This document shows positions 32,147 to 40,018 of a stretch of 64,000 nucleotides of DNA, one piece after another. Under the pieces are notes generated by a model that was given only the letters and a program-made list of their open reading frames with translations, was not told where the DNA came from and did not search any database. This stretch comes from JAEUJM01 sp964635055. Its GTDB lineage: Bacteria; Actinomycetota; Acidimicrobiia; Acidimicrobiales; DATDAH01. The stretch is taken from positions 1 to 64,000 of the forward strand of contig CAZWMT010000028.1 of NCBI GenBank assembly GCA_964635055.1, written 5' to 3'. Position 1 is the first letter of the stretch, and each line of letters starts with the position of its first letter. A program made the position numbers and the translations under genes.

Positions 32147-33150
32147 TCGACGTATCCCGTGAACTCCGCCTCGGAGAGGATGGTGTCGTCGTCGTTGCCC
32201 CACTTGACGGTCTCGAGGATGGTGATGGTGACCGAGGACGTCACCACGTCGACCGGCATCGTCTGCAGCTCCGCGGTCTGGCTGAACGACTGCACCTCGG
32301 TGGTGCCGTCGTCGAAGCGATACTCGACGCTCGGCACGAAGCGGTTGAACGTGAAGGCGTTGACGTCCTCGTCGCAGCCCAGGTCCCGGCGGGGCCCGAC
32401 CCGCAGGTAGCCGGGGGTGAGGCCGACCGACGTGAGGTGGCGTTCCCCGGCGAATTCGATCCGTATGGACGCGCCCGTCCCGTCGCCCCGCGATGCTCCC
32501 CAGCCGGTTCGAAGGCTGCCGTCGATCAACTGCGGTGCGGTGTAGGCGACGGGCTCGCCCGTGCAAAAGAGGTTCACCGCCTCCCGCTCGCTCGAGGCCA
32601 CCGCCAAGGTTGGCTGGAGGGGCGTTGACACCGGCTCGACGTCGGCGGTCGTCGCGGTGGTGGCGTCGGTGGGCTCGACGTCCGGCGACGTCGGTGGGGT
32701 CGAGTCGTCGTCGCCGCTGCCGTCGCCGTCCGACGCGGTGGCGGCCGTGTCGGTGCCGGTGTCACCGTCGCCGTCGGAGCCCTGGGCGAACAGCACCGCC
32801 CCGATGACCACGACGATCGCGACCAGCACGACGGCGGCGAGCGCGATCCGGGTGCCCGACGAGGACGTGGGTGGTGCGGAGGCAGGACCCGGTGGTGGTG
32901 GTGGTGGTGGTGGTGGTGATCCTGGCGGGGGCGGGGCGCCCGCCTGCTGCTTGGGGCTCGATGCCGGGACGAGCGGCGGCCCCACCGGTGGGGCCGTCGC
33001 CTTCGGTGACGTGCCGGCCGGCGGCGGCGCGGCCATCCCGCACGACCCACAGAAGTGCGCGCTGGCGCGCAGCTCGGCGCCGCACGACCCGCAGAACCTC
33101 GGTGGGCCACCGGCGCCCGGCGGGACGGACGGGTCGGCGTCGGTCGTCAT
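32143..33150 (-). CDS. zinc-ribbon, single-TM protein with discoidin-like ectodomain 2
   Basis: A 335-residue paralogue of the product at 30255: zinc ribbon (FCGSCGAELRASAHFCGSCG), a polyproline linker encoded by nine GGT triplets, a membrane helix (IALAAVVLVAIVVVIGAVLF), an Asp/Thr-rich linker and a discoidin-like domain (QLIDGSLRTGWGASRGDGTG, ERHLTSVGLTPGYLRVGP). The paired cysteines FCTGEP and LGCDED match the positions seen in the paralogue. ATGA overlap with the upstream FHA-like gene and GTGA overlap with DUF3152 downstream show tight coupling. Confidence 0.84.
   Translation of the reverse strand: MTTDADPSVPPGAGGPPRFCGSCGAELRASAHFCGSCGMAAPPPAGTSPKATAPPVGPPLVPASSPKQQAGAPPPPGSPPPPPPPPPGPASAPPTSSSGTRIALAAVVLVAIVVVIGAVLFAQGSDGDGDTGTDTAATASDGDGSGDDDSTPPTSPDVEPTDATTATTADVEPVSTPLQPTLAVASSEREAVNLFCTGEPVAYTAPQLIDGSLRTGWGASRGDGTGASIRIEFAGERHLTSVGLTPGYLRVGPRRDLGCDEDVNAFTFNRFVPSVEYRFDDGTTEVQSFSQTAELQTMPVDVVTSSVTITILETVKWGNDDDTILSEAEFTGYVE
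32891..32917. repeat. (GGT)9 microsatellite
   Basis: Nine uninterrupted GGT triplets, read on the minus strand as a run of nine prolines. Length changes would lengthen or shorten the linker in frame. Confidence 0.9.
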
Positions 33151-34358
33151 CGGCCGGCCGCTCGCTCCTGGTAGACGATCCCCGACATGCCCACCGACAC
33201 AAGGTCGTTCGAGCGCAGGCGCTGACTCGCCACCGGGGTGCCGTTGACCATGACCGCGCCGGGAGCGTCTGCGTGCACCGTGGTGGCTCCGGACGGGTCG
33301 CGCACGAACCGGCCCGCCTGCGGGGGCACCGAGCGGTCCTTGGCCAGCACCACGTCGGACTGGTACCCGGAGCCGAAGGTGGTCTGGTCCTTGAACAGGA
33401 TGAATTCCTTGCCGGCCATCGGCCCGCTGGTGAGCAACAGCCACGCGTCACGACGGATGCGGTCGACGACGCCGATGCCGACGCCGATCCCCACACCGGT
33501 GACCGCGAACCCGATGAACCGGGCGACGTAGGGCGAGATGCCGGGCCCGTCGCTGGTCTCGGCGGTCAGGCTGCCGGTGGACTGGAGGATGAGCTGGAGC
33601 TGGACCAGGAAGCCCAGACCGCCGCCGACGAGACCGCCGATCAGGCCGTTGACCACCCGCTTGGCGCCCCCGGGGATGCCGAGGCCCAGCCCGACCCCAC
33701 CGCCCAGGATGGCGCCCCACACCAGGTACACCAGGCGCAGCCGGTTCTCGAGCTCACCGTTGCTCATGGGCTCGGCGGCGAAGTCCTCGAAGAGGTCGAT
33801 CACCATCTTCACGAGGACGTAGCCGGCGGCGTAGCCGGCCACGAACCCTGCCGCAGCGCCGATGGCCGCGCCGATCAGTCCGTCGCGCAGGGCACGCTCC
33901 GAGGAGCCTGACGTGATGCCGCCCCACGACAGCAGAACGGCCCCGAACACCGCGCCGAAGATCGCGGTGTAGATCGCGAAGTCGACGTAGAGGCCGGTCA
34001 GCGTGGTGGCGTTCTCGCCGAGATGGTCGGGGTTCTTGAGTGCCTCCGAGACCATCATGCCGAGGACGCCACCGAGCAGGCCCGCGACCAGTCCCGACAC
34101 GAGGGAGTTGGCGCCCAAGGAGGTCAATCCCGTCGACCGGGCCGCGGGCGGCGCGCTCGCGCCGGGGACGGTGACGCGAGGCGCCTGCGGCGGCAGCGGG
34201 GGCAGGCTGGCACCGCCGAGGGGCGGCAGGGGCGCGGCCGGCGGGGGAGGGGGTGGCCCCGCGCCGGGCGCCGGTGCCGGTGGCGACGCCGGTGCCTCCG
34301 CGAGATCGTCGTTGCTGATCACGATCTTGGCTGGCTTGTCTCCGCCGTACTCCGCCAC
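33147..34358 (-). CDS. FHA-like / glycine-zipper membrane protein 2
   Basis: A 403-residue protein of the same plan as the product at 29086: N-terminal motif KIVISNDDLAE, Pro-rich stretch, Gly-zipper membrane segments (SGLVAGLLGGVLGMM, VVNGLIGGLVGGGLG) and a C-terminal FHA-like domain (GPMAGKEFILFKDQTTFGS, SDVVLAKDRSV, AVMVNGTPV). Here the segment PPQAGRF replaces the RHA(S/T) of the paralogues, so the conserved FHA histidine is missing. GTG at 34358 is chosen for the GGGGAG site upstream. First gene of a five-gene operon running to 29086. Confidence 0.83.
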   Translation of the reverse strand: MAEYGGDKPAKIVISNDDLAEAPASPPAPAPGAGPPPPPPAAPLPPLGGASLPPLPPQAPRVTVPGASAPPAARSTGLTSLGANSLVSGLVAGLLGGVLGMMVSEALKNPDHLGENATTLTGLYVDFAIYTAIFGAVFGAVLLSWGGITSGSSERALRDGLIGAAIGAAAGFVAGYAAGYVLVKMVIDLFEDFAAEPMSNGELENRLRLVYLVWGAILGGGVGLGLGIPGGAKRVVNGLIGGLVGGGLGFLVQLQLILQSTGSLTAETSDGPGISPYVARFIGFAVTGVGIGVGIGVVDRIRRDAWLLLTSGPMAGKEFILFKDQTTFGSGYQSDVVLAKDRSVPPQAGRFVRDPSGATTVHADAPGAVMVNGTPVASQRLRSNDLVSVGMSGIVYQERAAGR

Positions 34359-34474
34359 GGGTGAAAGCGCTCCCCATTCGCCGATGCTTCTCGACAATGG
34401 TGGCACAAGGCATTGCCATCCGTGACCGCTGCGGACAACCGCGGGAGCCTGGACGCCACGGCAGCACGACGTGC

Positions 34475-34480
34475 CATGAT
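34475..34480 (+). promoter_or_regulatory. -10-like hexamer before zinc-ribbon/PH gene
   Basis: CATGAT, 7 nt before the GTG at 34488. It departs from TAnnnT at the first base, so this is a weaker example of the leaderless pattern. Confidence 0.35.
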
Positions 34481-34487
34481 GCCCCTC

Positions 34488-35153
34488 GTGAATTGCGAGT
34501 CATGCGGCGCCGAGGCGCGACCCGGTACCAGGTTCTGCGTGCAGTGCGGGCAGCCGATCGGCGGCCAGGGCGGGGACGTCGCGCCGCCACCCCCACCGAC
34601 GTCGTTGCCACCCCCGCCCGCCCCGGCGATGCCCCCGCCCCCACAGGTCCAGGCGATGCCGCCGCCGCCGACGACGGGGGGCTACCCGATCCCGCCACAG
34701 TCAGCTCCCGTGGCCCCGCAGGTGAACGACCCCCACGCCGTGGGCCTCCAGGCGAGCCGCCTGGGCAGCGGCGCCCGCCGCGCCGGGCGACTGGCCCTCG
34801 GCATCGCGTCGGCGTTGCTCGACGACTCCGAGGTCGTCGACGTGCTGGTCCAGGGCCGGTTCCTCGGCTCCCCCGGCGTCGTGCTGGTCACGTCCACACG
34901 GGTGCTGGTGGTCAACGACGCACAGTGGAAGCCGGCGGTGCGCAGCATCCCCCTCGTGAACGGCGTCACGGTCCAGGGGTGGCAGGACGAGCGGGTCGCC
35001 ACGCTGGTGATCCGCCACGGCGACGAGGACACGACGGTCGACCGCATCACCGACCGCCTGATCGCCCGCGAGCTGGCCAACAAGATCCGCAGCCGGGTGT
35101 CCGAGGTGCCGGGCGGCGAGCCCGAGGCCCCGACGCCCGTCGAGGAGTTCTAG
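34488..35153 (+). CDS. zinc-ribbon protein with PH-like domain
   Basis: A 221-residue protein without a membrane helix. Zinc ribbon CESCGAEARPGTRFCVQCG at the N-terminus, then a Pro/Gln-rich linker, then a domain of about 110 residues (DSEVVDVLVQGRFLGSPGVV, LVTSTRVLVVNDAQW, VNGVTVQGWQDERVATLVIR) that looks like the bacterial PH-like domains of the YokE/SHOCT-associated kind. Such domains bind lipids or proteins at the membrane. GTG at 34488 gives MNCESCG, the usual position for a zinc ribbon; ATGs at 34476 and 34479 are alternatives. It lies between two minus-strand operons of the cluster and shares their zinc-ribbon theme. Confidence 0.78.
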   Translation: MNCESCGAEARPGTRFCVQCGQPIGGQGGDVAPPPPPTSLPPPPAPAMPPPPQVQAMPPPPTTGGYPIPPQSAPVAPQVNDPHAVGLQASRLGSGARRAGRLALGIASALLDDSEVVDVLVQGRFLGSPGVVLVTSTRVLVVNDAQWKPAVRSIPLVNGVTVQGWQDERVATLVIRHGDEDTTVDRITDRLIARELANKIRSRVSEVPGGEPEAPTPVEEF

Positions 35154-35184
35154 GCGGGCGAGCAGCTCTCGCGGCGGGATGGGA

Positions 35185-36351
35185 TCACGCGCCGACGGCG
35201 CGTTCCTGGAACTGGAGGCCGGAGCGACCGACGCCGAGCGTGTCGCCCGACCGGAGGCGCTGCTGGGCGACCGGCACGCCGTTGAGCGTCACCGTGGCCC
35301 CCGCCTCGGCGCGCACGGTGGTGGTCCCCCGAGGGTCCCGCAACAGTGACGCGTGGCGGGGCAGCACCGTCTCGTCCTTGGCCAGCACGATGTCGCAGCG
35401 GTAGTCGGTGCCCACCGTGGTGATCTCCTTGAACAGGATGAACTCCTTGCCCGACATGGGGCCCGCGGTGAACCGCAGCCAGGCGTCGCGGCGCAGCCGG
35501 TCGACGATCCCCACTCCCAGGCCGATGCCGGCGCCGGTGGCGATGAGCCCGAGGACCCGCATCGTGGCCTCGCTCGACGTGCCCGATGTGGACGCCATCT
35601 GCTGGAAGAGGAATCCGCCGACGCCTCCGCCGATCGCCCCCCCGATCAGGCCGTTGACCGCCTTCTTCTGCCCGCCCGGGATACCCATCCCAAGGCCCGC
35701 GATCGCGCCGAAGATGGCCCAACCGACGACACGGGCGACCAGCACCGCGTTCTCCGGGTCGCCGCTCGTCGGGTCGATGTTCTCCAGCATCGAGCTGTAG
35801 AGCCACTGAGCGGTGTAGCCACCGACGAAGCCGGCGATCCCGCCAATGAGCAGACCACGCAGACCGTCGCGACCGGCCTTCTCGAACGACGAGCTGGTGA
35901 TCCCCTCCCACGCCAGAATCGTGAAGCCGAGCACGGCGCCGAAGATTGCCACCCAGACGCCCGCGTCGATCCGGATCTGGGTCTCGGACGCATCTATGGC
36001 CGTATCACCCGTGAGCACCTCGGCGACGATCGCCCCGACCGCGCCGCCGATCAGTCCGGCGGCTAGTCCTGACACGACCGAGTTGGTGCCGAGCGTGGCC
36101 AGCGACATCGGCGCGGCGGCGCCCTTGCCGACCGCCAGGGGAGTGGGTTGCGCCGGCAGGGGCGGGAGCGACCCCGGCGGCGTGGTCGGTGACATCGCCT
36201 TGGTGGGCGGGGGGCCAGCCGCGGTCATCGGCGGCAGTGATGCCGGACCCTGCATCGGGGGCGGAGCCACGGGTGGTGCCGCGGCGGGACCCTCGTCGAG
36301 GTCGTCCCAGGAGACGACGATTCTGTTCGGGTCGTGATCACCGGGAGTCAT
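35185..36351 (-). CDS. FHA-like / glycine-zipper membrane protein 3
   Basis: A 388-residue paralogue: N-terminal motif RIVVSWDDLDE, Pro-rich stretch, membrane segments with SGLAAGLIGGAVGAIV and AVNGLIGGAIGGGVGG, and an FHA-like domain (GPMSGKEFILFKEITTVGT, CDIVLAKDETVLPRHASLL, TVTLNGVPV). The Arg-His pair is present; the FHA Gly-Arg is Gly-Thr. The ATG has a strong GGAGGAG site overlapping the end of the JAMM gene, 2 nt away, so this is the last gene of the ubiquitin-like operon. That position suggests it works with the conjugation proteins at the membrane. Confidence 0.84.
   Translation of the reverse strand: MTPGDHDPNRIVVSWDDLDEGPAAAPPVAPPPMQGPASLPPMTAAGPPPTKAMSPTTPPGSLPPLPAQPTPLAVGKGAAAPMSLATLGTNSVVSGLAAGLIGGAVGAIVAEVLTGDTAIDASETQIRIDAGVWVAIFGAVLGFTILAWEGITSSSFEKAGRDGLRGLLIGGIAGFVGGYTAQWLYSSMLENIDPTSGDPENAVLVARVVGWAIFGAIAGLGMGIPGGQKKAVNGLIGGAIGGGVGGFLFQQMASTSGTSSEATMRVLGLIATGAGIGLGVGIVDRLRRDAWLRFTAGPMSGKEFILFKEITTVGTDYRCDIVLAKDETVLPRHASLLRDPRGTTTVRAEAGATVTLNGVPVAQQRLRSGDTLGVGRSGLQFQERAVGA
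35187..35203 (+). terminator. short hairpin downstream of the zinc-ribbon/PH gene
   Basis: ACGCGCC-GAC-GGCGCGT, 7-bp stem with 3-nt loop, followed by TT. It lies 34 nt past the plus-strand stop and inside the last codons of the convergent FHA-like gene. Confidence 0.4.
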
Positions 36352-36353
36352 TC

Positions 36354-38558
36354 TCACTCCTCCCTGGTCGTGGTGGTTCCCGAGTCCTCGGTTGTTGTTC
36401 TGGTGGTGGTGTCGTCGCTCCCGCCGGAATTCCCCTGCTCGCCCGTGCCTTGTGCCGGTTGCTCGGTGGTGGAGGTCTGGGAACCGGCACCGGAACCGGG
36501 ATCGGCCGTCAGGCCGCATTGCTCCCGAGCGGCACCTACCTGGAGTTGGCCGTTCACCCGGCTGTCGAGCAGGCATTCGATGACATCGAAGGGCTCCAGA
36601 TCTCGGTTGACCGACCACGTGTCGGCCGCCGCCCCGATCACGAGCGCCTGCGCGTCAGCGAGTGCTGATGAAGCGTCCACCGCCTCGTCGGACTGGTCGG
36701 AGGTCGCGGGAGGGTCCAGCGTCAGATCGGCATCGTCGTCATCGGGGTCCGTGCTAACCGTCACGACGTTGGCGTCGCTGCTGAGGTGCTCGGCAAGGTC
36801 CGTGGAACATGTGGTCGGGATGACCCAGAGCACCTCGGGGTGGGCACGCACCACATCAGCCACGAGTTGGACGGTGTCGTCGACACCCTCAGGGTCCCGG
36901 GGGCATGATCCGTCGGGCCCGACGTGGGGCTGAAGGTCGATCATTCCGGCAACGGAATCATCAGGCACCTCGTCGGCGCCGTCGAGTACATCGAGCATAC
37001 TCACCGGACCGCCAGCGGCCGGAAGGGGCGACCAGTTGGCGGGAGCTGCACACTGCGGGCTCACCCCCCCCTGCCCGCAGGCGAGGTCGAGGCTGCGCCG
37101 GGCCCGTTCCGCAACGTCGATCATGGCGACCTGCACCTGTTGGCCACCGTCGACACGATTCTCCGCGCCGATTGCGCTCAGATCTTCCTCGGTCAGCGGA
37201 GCAACCGGGTTCGCCGCCCTCACCGGCTCCGCGCCGACGTGTGGCCCCAAGGTGCCGTTCAAGGTCGAGAGGTCGGCGTCGTCGGTGACGGCTAGTTGGT
37301 AGATGGTCTCCAGCCCGTCGGCGAGTGCTCGGCTGCCAACCAACGTGACTCCCTCTGGAAGGGTTCCGAGAGGCTGTTCCGCCGGTAACTCGAGCAGTCG
37401 TTCGTCGGCGATGAAGGGCTGGATGCCAGGCCCTGTGACGAAACGGCGCGGTGAGGTCACGAACTCGTCGACCGGGGCAGCCGGCATGAGCGTCAGCGAG
37501 ATCCGGGTGGTGGCCACCAGCAGGTCGTCCTCGGGGCACACGCCGTTGTCGGGATCTGTGGTGCACTGAGACGCCACGAGTAGTCCTTTGCGTTCGTGGG
37601 TGTCGGTTGCGCTCGTCGACCGCCAGACGACGTCGAATGTGTCCGGATCGTTCTCGACGCCACTGACGACGACTGCATCGCTGGCTGTGTCGCTTCCGTC
37701 AGTGGGCTGGTACGACCACACAGGTCGTCTGTCGCCCGACATGCCGGCGACATCGATCTTTCCGAGCGGTGTCTGCTGACCGGCGGTGGCTTCGGTCCGC
37801 AGGCCGCCATCGGGGACGACGATTCGGAACGCCGGCTCCGTGTCGTCGGCGAAGGGGTTGGTGACCGCGATCACCGCTGCCACCAGGGCGATGACCAGCA
37901 CCAGCAGCACGCCCAGGGACCAGGGGCTGATCTTGTCGGGGTCGGGTGGGGGCGGCACCACGGGGCCGGGCACCGGCGCGGCGCCGGCCACCGGTGGTGC
38001 GGGCGGCGGCGCGGCCGGGCGTGGTGGCGGTGTGCCGATGGGCGCGTCGGCCGCCCCGGTCTCGGTGTGCCACGTCTCCCACGACGGCACCCGCACGAGG
38101 CTGCCGTCGACCCAGGCGAAGAACCCCCGCTGGCGGAGCAGCGGGTCGACCACGTAGGCCACCTGCCAGGGCTGGCTGAAGAAGTTGTTGTGGATGAACT
38201 GGTCGTACTCGGAGAGGAAGATGCCGAAGTGGGGGTGGCTGTGGTACCAGCCCACCATCCGGGCGTCGGGGTGGTCGCGCTCCATGACGCCGTTGATGTG
38301 GTCCCACGTCTCGTGGGTGAAGCGCAGCGACGCCACCTCGGAGATGGCGCCCACCGCGGGGATGCGGGCCGTGATGACGGTGGCGCCCGTGGCGGCGTCG
38401 AGGTCGCCGACCAGCACCCCGCCCTGTTCGACGGTGGTGTCGCTCTCGACGTGCTGGTCGATCTCGGCCAGCACCGACGACCACACCTGGATCCTGCCGG
38501 AGCCGCCTCCGCCGGCGCCCTCCGCGCCCGGGCCGATGAGTTGGATGTCGTCGCTCAC
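36354..38558 (-). CDS. membrane-tethered JAMM (Mov34/MPN) isopeptidase
   Basis: A 734-residue protein. The N-terminal cytoplasmic JAMM domain has all zinc and catalytic residues: Glu44 (EQGGVLVG), His106 and His108, Ser116 and Asp119 in HSHPHFGIFLSEYD. JAMM enzymes cut isopeptide or C-terminal bonds of ubiquitin-like proteins. A Pro-rich linker (about 175-208) leads to one membrane helix (about 215-237) and a large ectodomain of roughly 490 residues that I do not recognise, ending in a Thr/Ser-rich tail. The GTG start overlaps the E1 stop (GTGA). The ectodomain coding part is visibly less GC-rich than its neighbours. It probably recycles or matures the Ubl encoded upstream, with an external signal sensed by the ectodomain (inference). 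Confidence 0.9.
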   Translation of the reverse strand: MSDDIQLIGPGAEGAGGGGSGRIQVWSSVLAEIDQHVESDTTVEQGGVLVGDLDAATGATVITARIPAVGAISEVASLRFTHETWDHINGVMERDHPDARMVGWYHSHPHFGIFLSEYDQFIHNNFFSQPWQVAYVVDPLLRQRGFFAWVDGSLVRVPSWETWHTETGAADAPIGTPPPRPAAPPPAPPVAGAAPVPGPVVPPPPDPDKISPWSLGVLLVLVIALVAAVIAVTNPFADDTEPAFRIVVPDGGLRTEATAGQQTPLGKIDVAGMSGDRRPVWSYQPTDGSDTASDAVVVSGVENDPDTFDVVWRSTSATDTHERKGLLVASQCTTDPDNGVCPEDDLLVATTRISLTLMPAAPVDEFVTSPRRFVTGPGIQPFIADERLLELPAEQPLGTLPEGVTLVGSRALADGLETIYQLAVTDDADLSTLNGTLGPHVGAEPVRAANPVAPLTEEDLSAIGAENRVDGGQQVQVAMIDVAERARRSLDLACGQGGVSPQCAAPANWSPLPAAGGPVSMLDVLDGADEVPDDSVAGMIDLQPHVGPDGSCPRDPEGVDDTVQLVADVVRAHPEVLWVIPTTCSTDLAEHLSSDANVVTVSTDPDDDDADLTLDPPATSDQSDEAVDASSALADAQALVIGAAADTWSVNRDLEPFDVIECLLDSRVNGQLQVGAAREQCGLTADPGSGAGSQTSTTEQPAQGTGEQGNSGGSDDTTTRTTTEDSGTTTTREE

Positions 38559-39721
38559 CGCCAGGCCTCGGGAAGGTCGGGGTCGGGGCGCTTGGCCCAG
38601 ACGTAGCGGTAGTCCATCCCCTGGCGAACCGGGAACACCTCGTCGACGCGGGTGCCGAAGCGCTCGAGCGGCGTGTCGGCATCGTCTCCGGGCACGCTGA
38701 CCGCGGTGGTGGTCATGGGCTGTCGGGCCTCCTTGCAGGTCGGGCACTCGGCGTCGGCGAACGACAGCAGCGACACCGCACCCGAGGCCGGCTCGGAGCT
38801 GTGGCAGGTGGTGCAGTCCCAGGCCCGCAGGTAGTCGTCGCCCAGCTCGACGATCCCCTCGGCGAACCCGGCGGCGGTGGTGAGGTCGCGGAACGTGGTG
38901 GCGGCCGTGGTGTCGAGCTCGACGGGTGAGGTGTACCCGTGGTGCGCGTAGCAGTCCTCACGTGAGGGGTAGCGGATGACGTACGCGTCGTTGTTGGCGC
39001 CGTCGTAGACCAACGCGTCCTGCAGGATGCGCACCCCGGACTGGTCGGCGTGCAGCAGCTTCACCACCTCCTGCACCTGGGCCCCGGCCACGATCGACGA
39101 CGTGGTGGCGGTGGTGGGCACCTTGCCCTCCAGCAGGTCGTCGCGTGACAGCAGACGGCATGACTGGCGGTGGCTCAACAGCTCGAAGTCGGCGTCGGTG
39201 AGCGTGCACTCGTAGCAGGAGTCCGGTGGCGAGAACACCCGGGCGACACCCGAGAGCCCTTCCATGGCCCCGTCGACCCAGGGGCGCCCCGCCCGCCACG
39301 CCAGCCGGTTCACGAACAACCGGGCCTCCCGGCTGTCCAGCCCGCCGATCATCACGTCGGCGCGCAGCGCCACCCCGGTGCCGAACGAGCGCATGTCCCG
39401 CGAGATGCCGTGCACCTCGGTGGCGGGGCTCATCTCGCTCGCCCTGGCGGCCAGCACCTCGGCCTTGGGTCGTCCCTCGTCCTCGGGCCGGAAGAAGACG
39501 CACCGCGAGAGGTTCGACATCTCGACCTCGTCGAAGTCCACGACGACGACCGACCCGACGCCGACGAGGACCAGGTTCTTCACGATCTCGTTGCCGAGCG
39601 CGCCGGCGCCGACGACCAGCGCACGGGCGCCGGCCAGCCGCTCCTGGTCCCACCAGGTGATGCGTTCCTGGCGGTCGAACCTCGATTCGTCGAGCTCGAC
39701 CGCCAGCTCGGGGCTGGACAC
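38555..39721 (-). CDS. E1-like ubiquitin-activating enzyme (ThiF/MoeB fold)
   Basis: A 388-residue adenylating enzyme. The Rossmann loop is VVGAGALGNEIVKNLVLVGV (residues 36-55), followed by VVVDFDEVEMSNLSR with the conserved Asp and Asn/Arg for ATP and Ubl tail binding. DSCYECTL and then SHRQSCRLLSR (Cys188) resemble the CxxCTL and catalytic-Cys segments of NEDD8 E1 (UBA3) rather than MoeB. A second domain has CTTC and CPTC, a likely structural zinc site. It would adenylate the C-terminal Gly of the Ubl encoded 2 nt upstream and pass it as a thioester to the E2. GTG start at 39721; its stop overlaps the JAMM start. Confidence 0.92.
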   Translation of the reverse strand: MSSPELAVELDESRFDRQERITWWDQERLAGARALVVGAGALGNEIVKNLVLVGVGSVVVVDFDEVEMSNLSRCVFFRPEDEGRPKAEVLAARASEMSPATEVHGISRDMRSFGTGVALRADVMIGGLDSREARLFVNRLAWRAGRPWVDGAMEGLSGVARVFSPPDSCYECTLTDADFELLSHRQSCRLLSRDDLLEGKVPTTATTSSIVAGAQVQEVVKLLHADQSGVRILQDALVYDGANNDAYVIRYPSREDCYAHHGYTSPVELDTTAATTFRDLTTAAGFAEGIVELGDDYLRAWDCTTCHSSEPASGAVSLLSFADAECPTCKEARQPMTTTAVSVPGDDADTPLERFGTRVDEVFPVRQGMDYRYVWAKRPDPDLPEAWR

Positions 39722-39723
39722 GG

Positions 39724-39993
39724 TCAGCCCGCGACGATCTCGGGCTGCAGTCGCAGCACGTCTCCCTGGTGGACGTTGGCGCTGGCCAGGGTCTCGTCGT
39801 CGGCCAGTTGGCGACCCGACGCCTTGTGGTGGAAGCGGTACGACAGGGGGGCGCCGTCGGGCCCGTGGGTGGGCAGGGCCATCAGCTCGACCAGCTTCGC
39901 GATGACGCGCCGCACGGGGGCGTCGTCCGGAAGGCTGGCGACCTGCTCCCGGCTACCGGTCACGTCGATGACGGAGACGTCGATGCTTGCCAT
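39724..39993 (-). CDS. ubiquitin-like beta-grasp protein (Ubl)
   Basis: An 89-residue protein with the beta-grasp pattern of ubiquitin-like proteins, nearest to the YukD/EsaB type: IDVSVIDVTGSREQVASLPD (beta hairpin), VRRVIAKLVELMAL (central helix), LSYRFHHKASGRQL (strand and turn like the K-x-L region) and GDVLRLQPEIVAG. It ends in Ala-Gly, a free glycine suited to E1 activation without prior trimming, although most conjugated Ubls end in Gly-Gly. AAAGGGAG lies 9 nt before the ATG. It is directly followed by the E1 gene and preceded by the trypsin-like gene; YukD-type Ubls are also part of type VII secretion in Firmicutes, so an assembly role is an alternative to conjugation. Confidence 0.9.
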   Translation of the reverse strand: MASIDVSVIDVTGSREQVASLPDDAPVRRVIAKLVELMALPTHGPDGAPLSYRFHHKASGRQLADDETLASANVHQGDVLRLQPEIVAG

Positions 39994-40018
39994 GTGGGTC
40001 AGCTCCCTTTCGGAGGTT

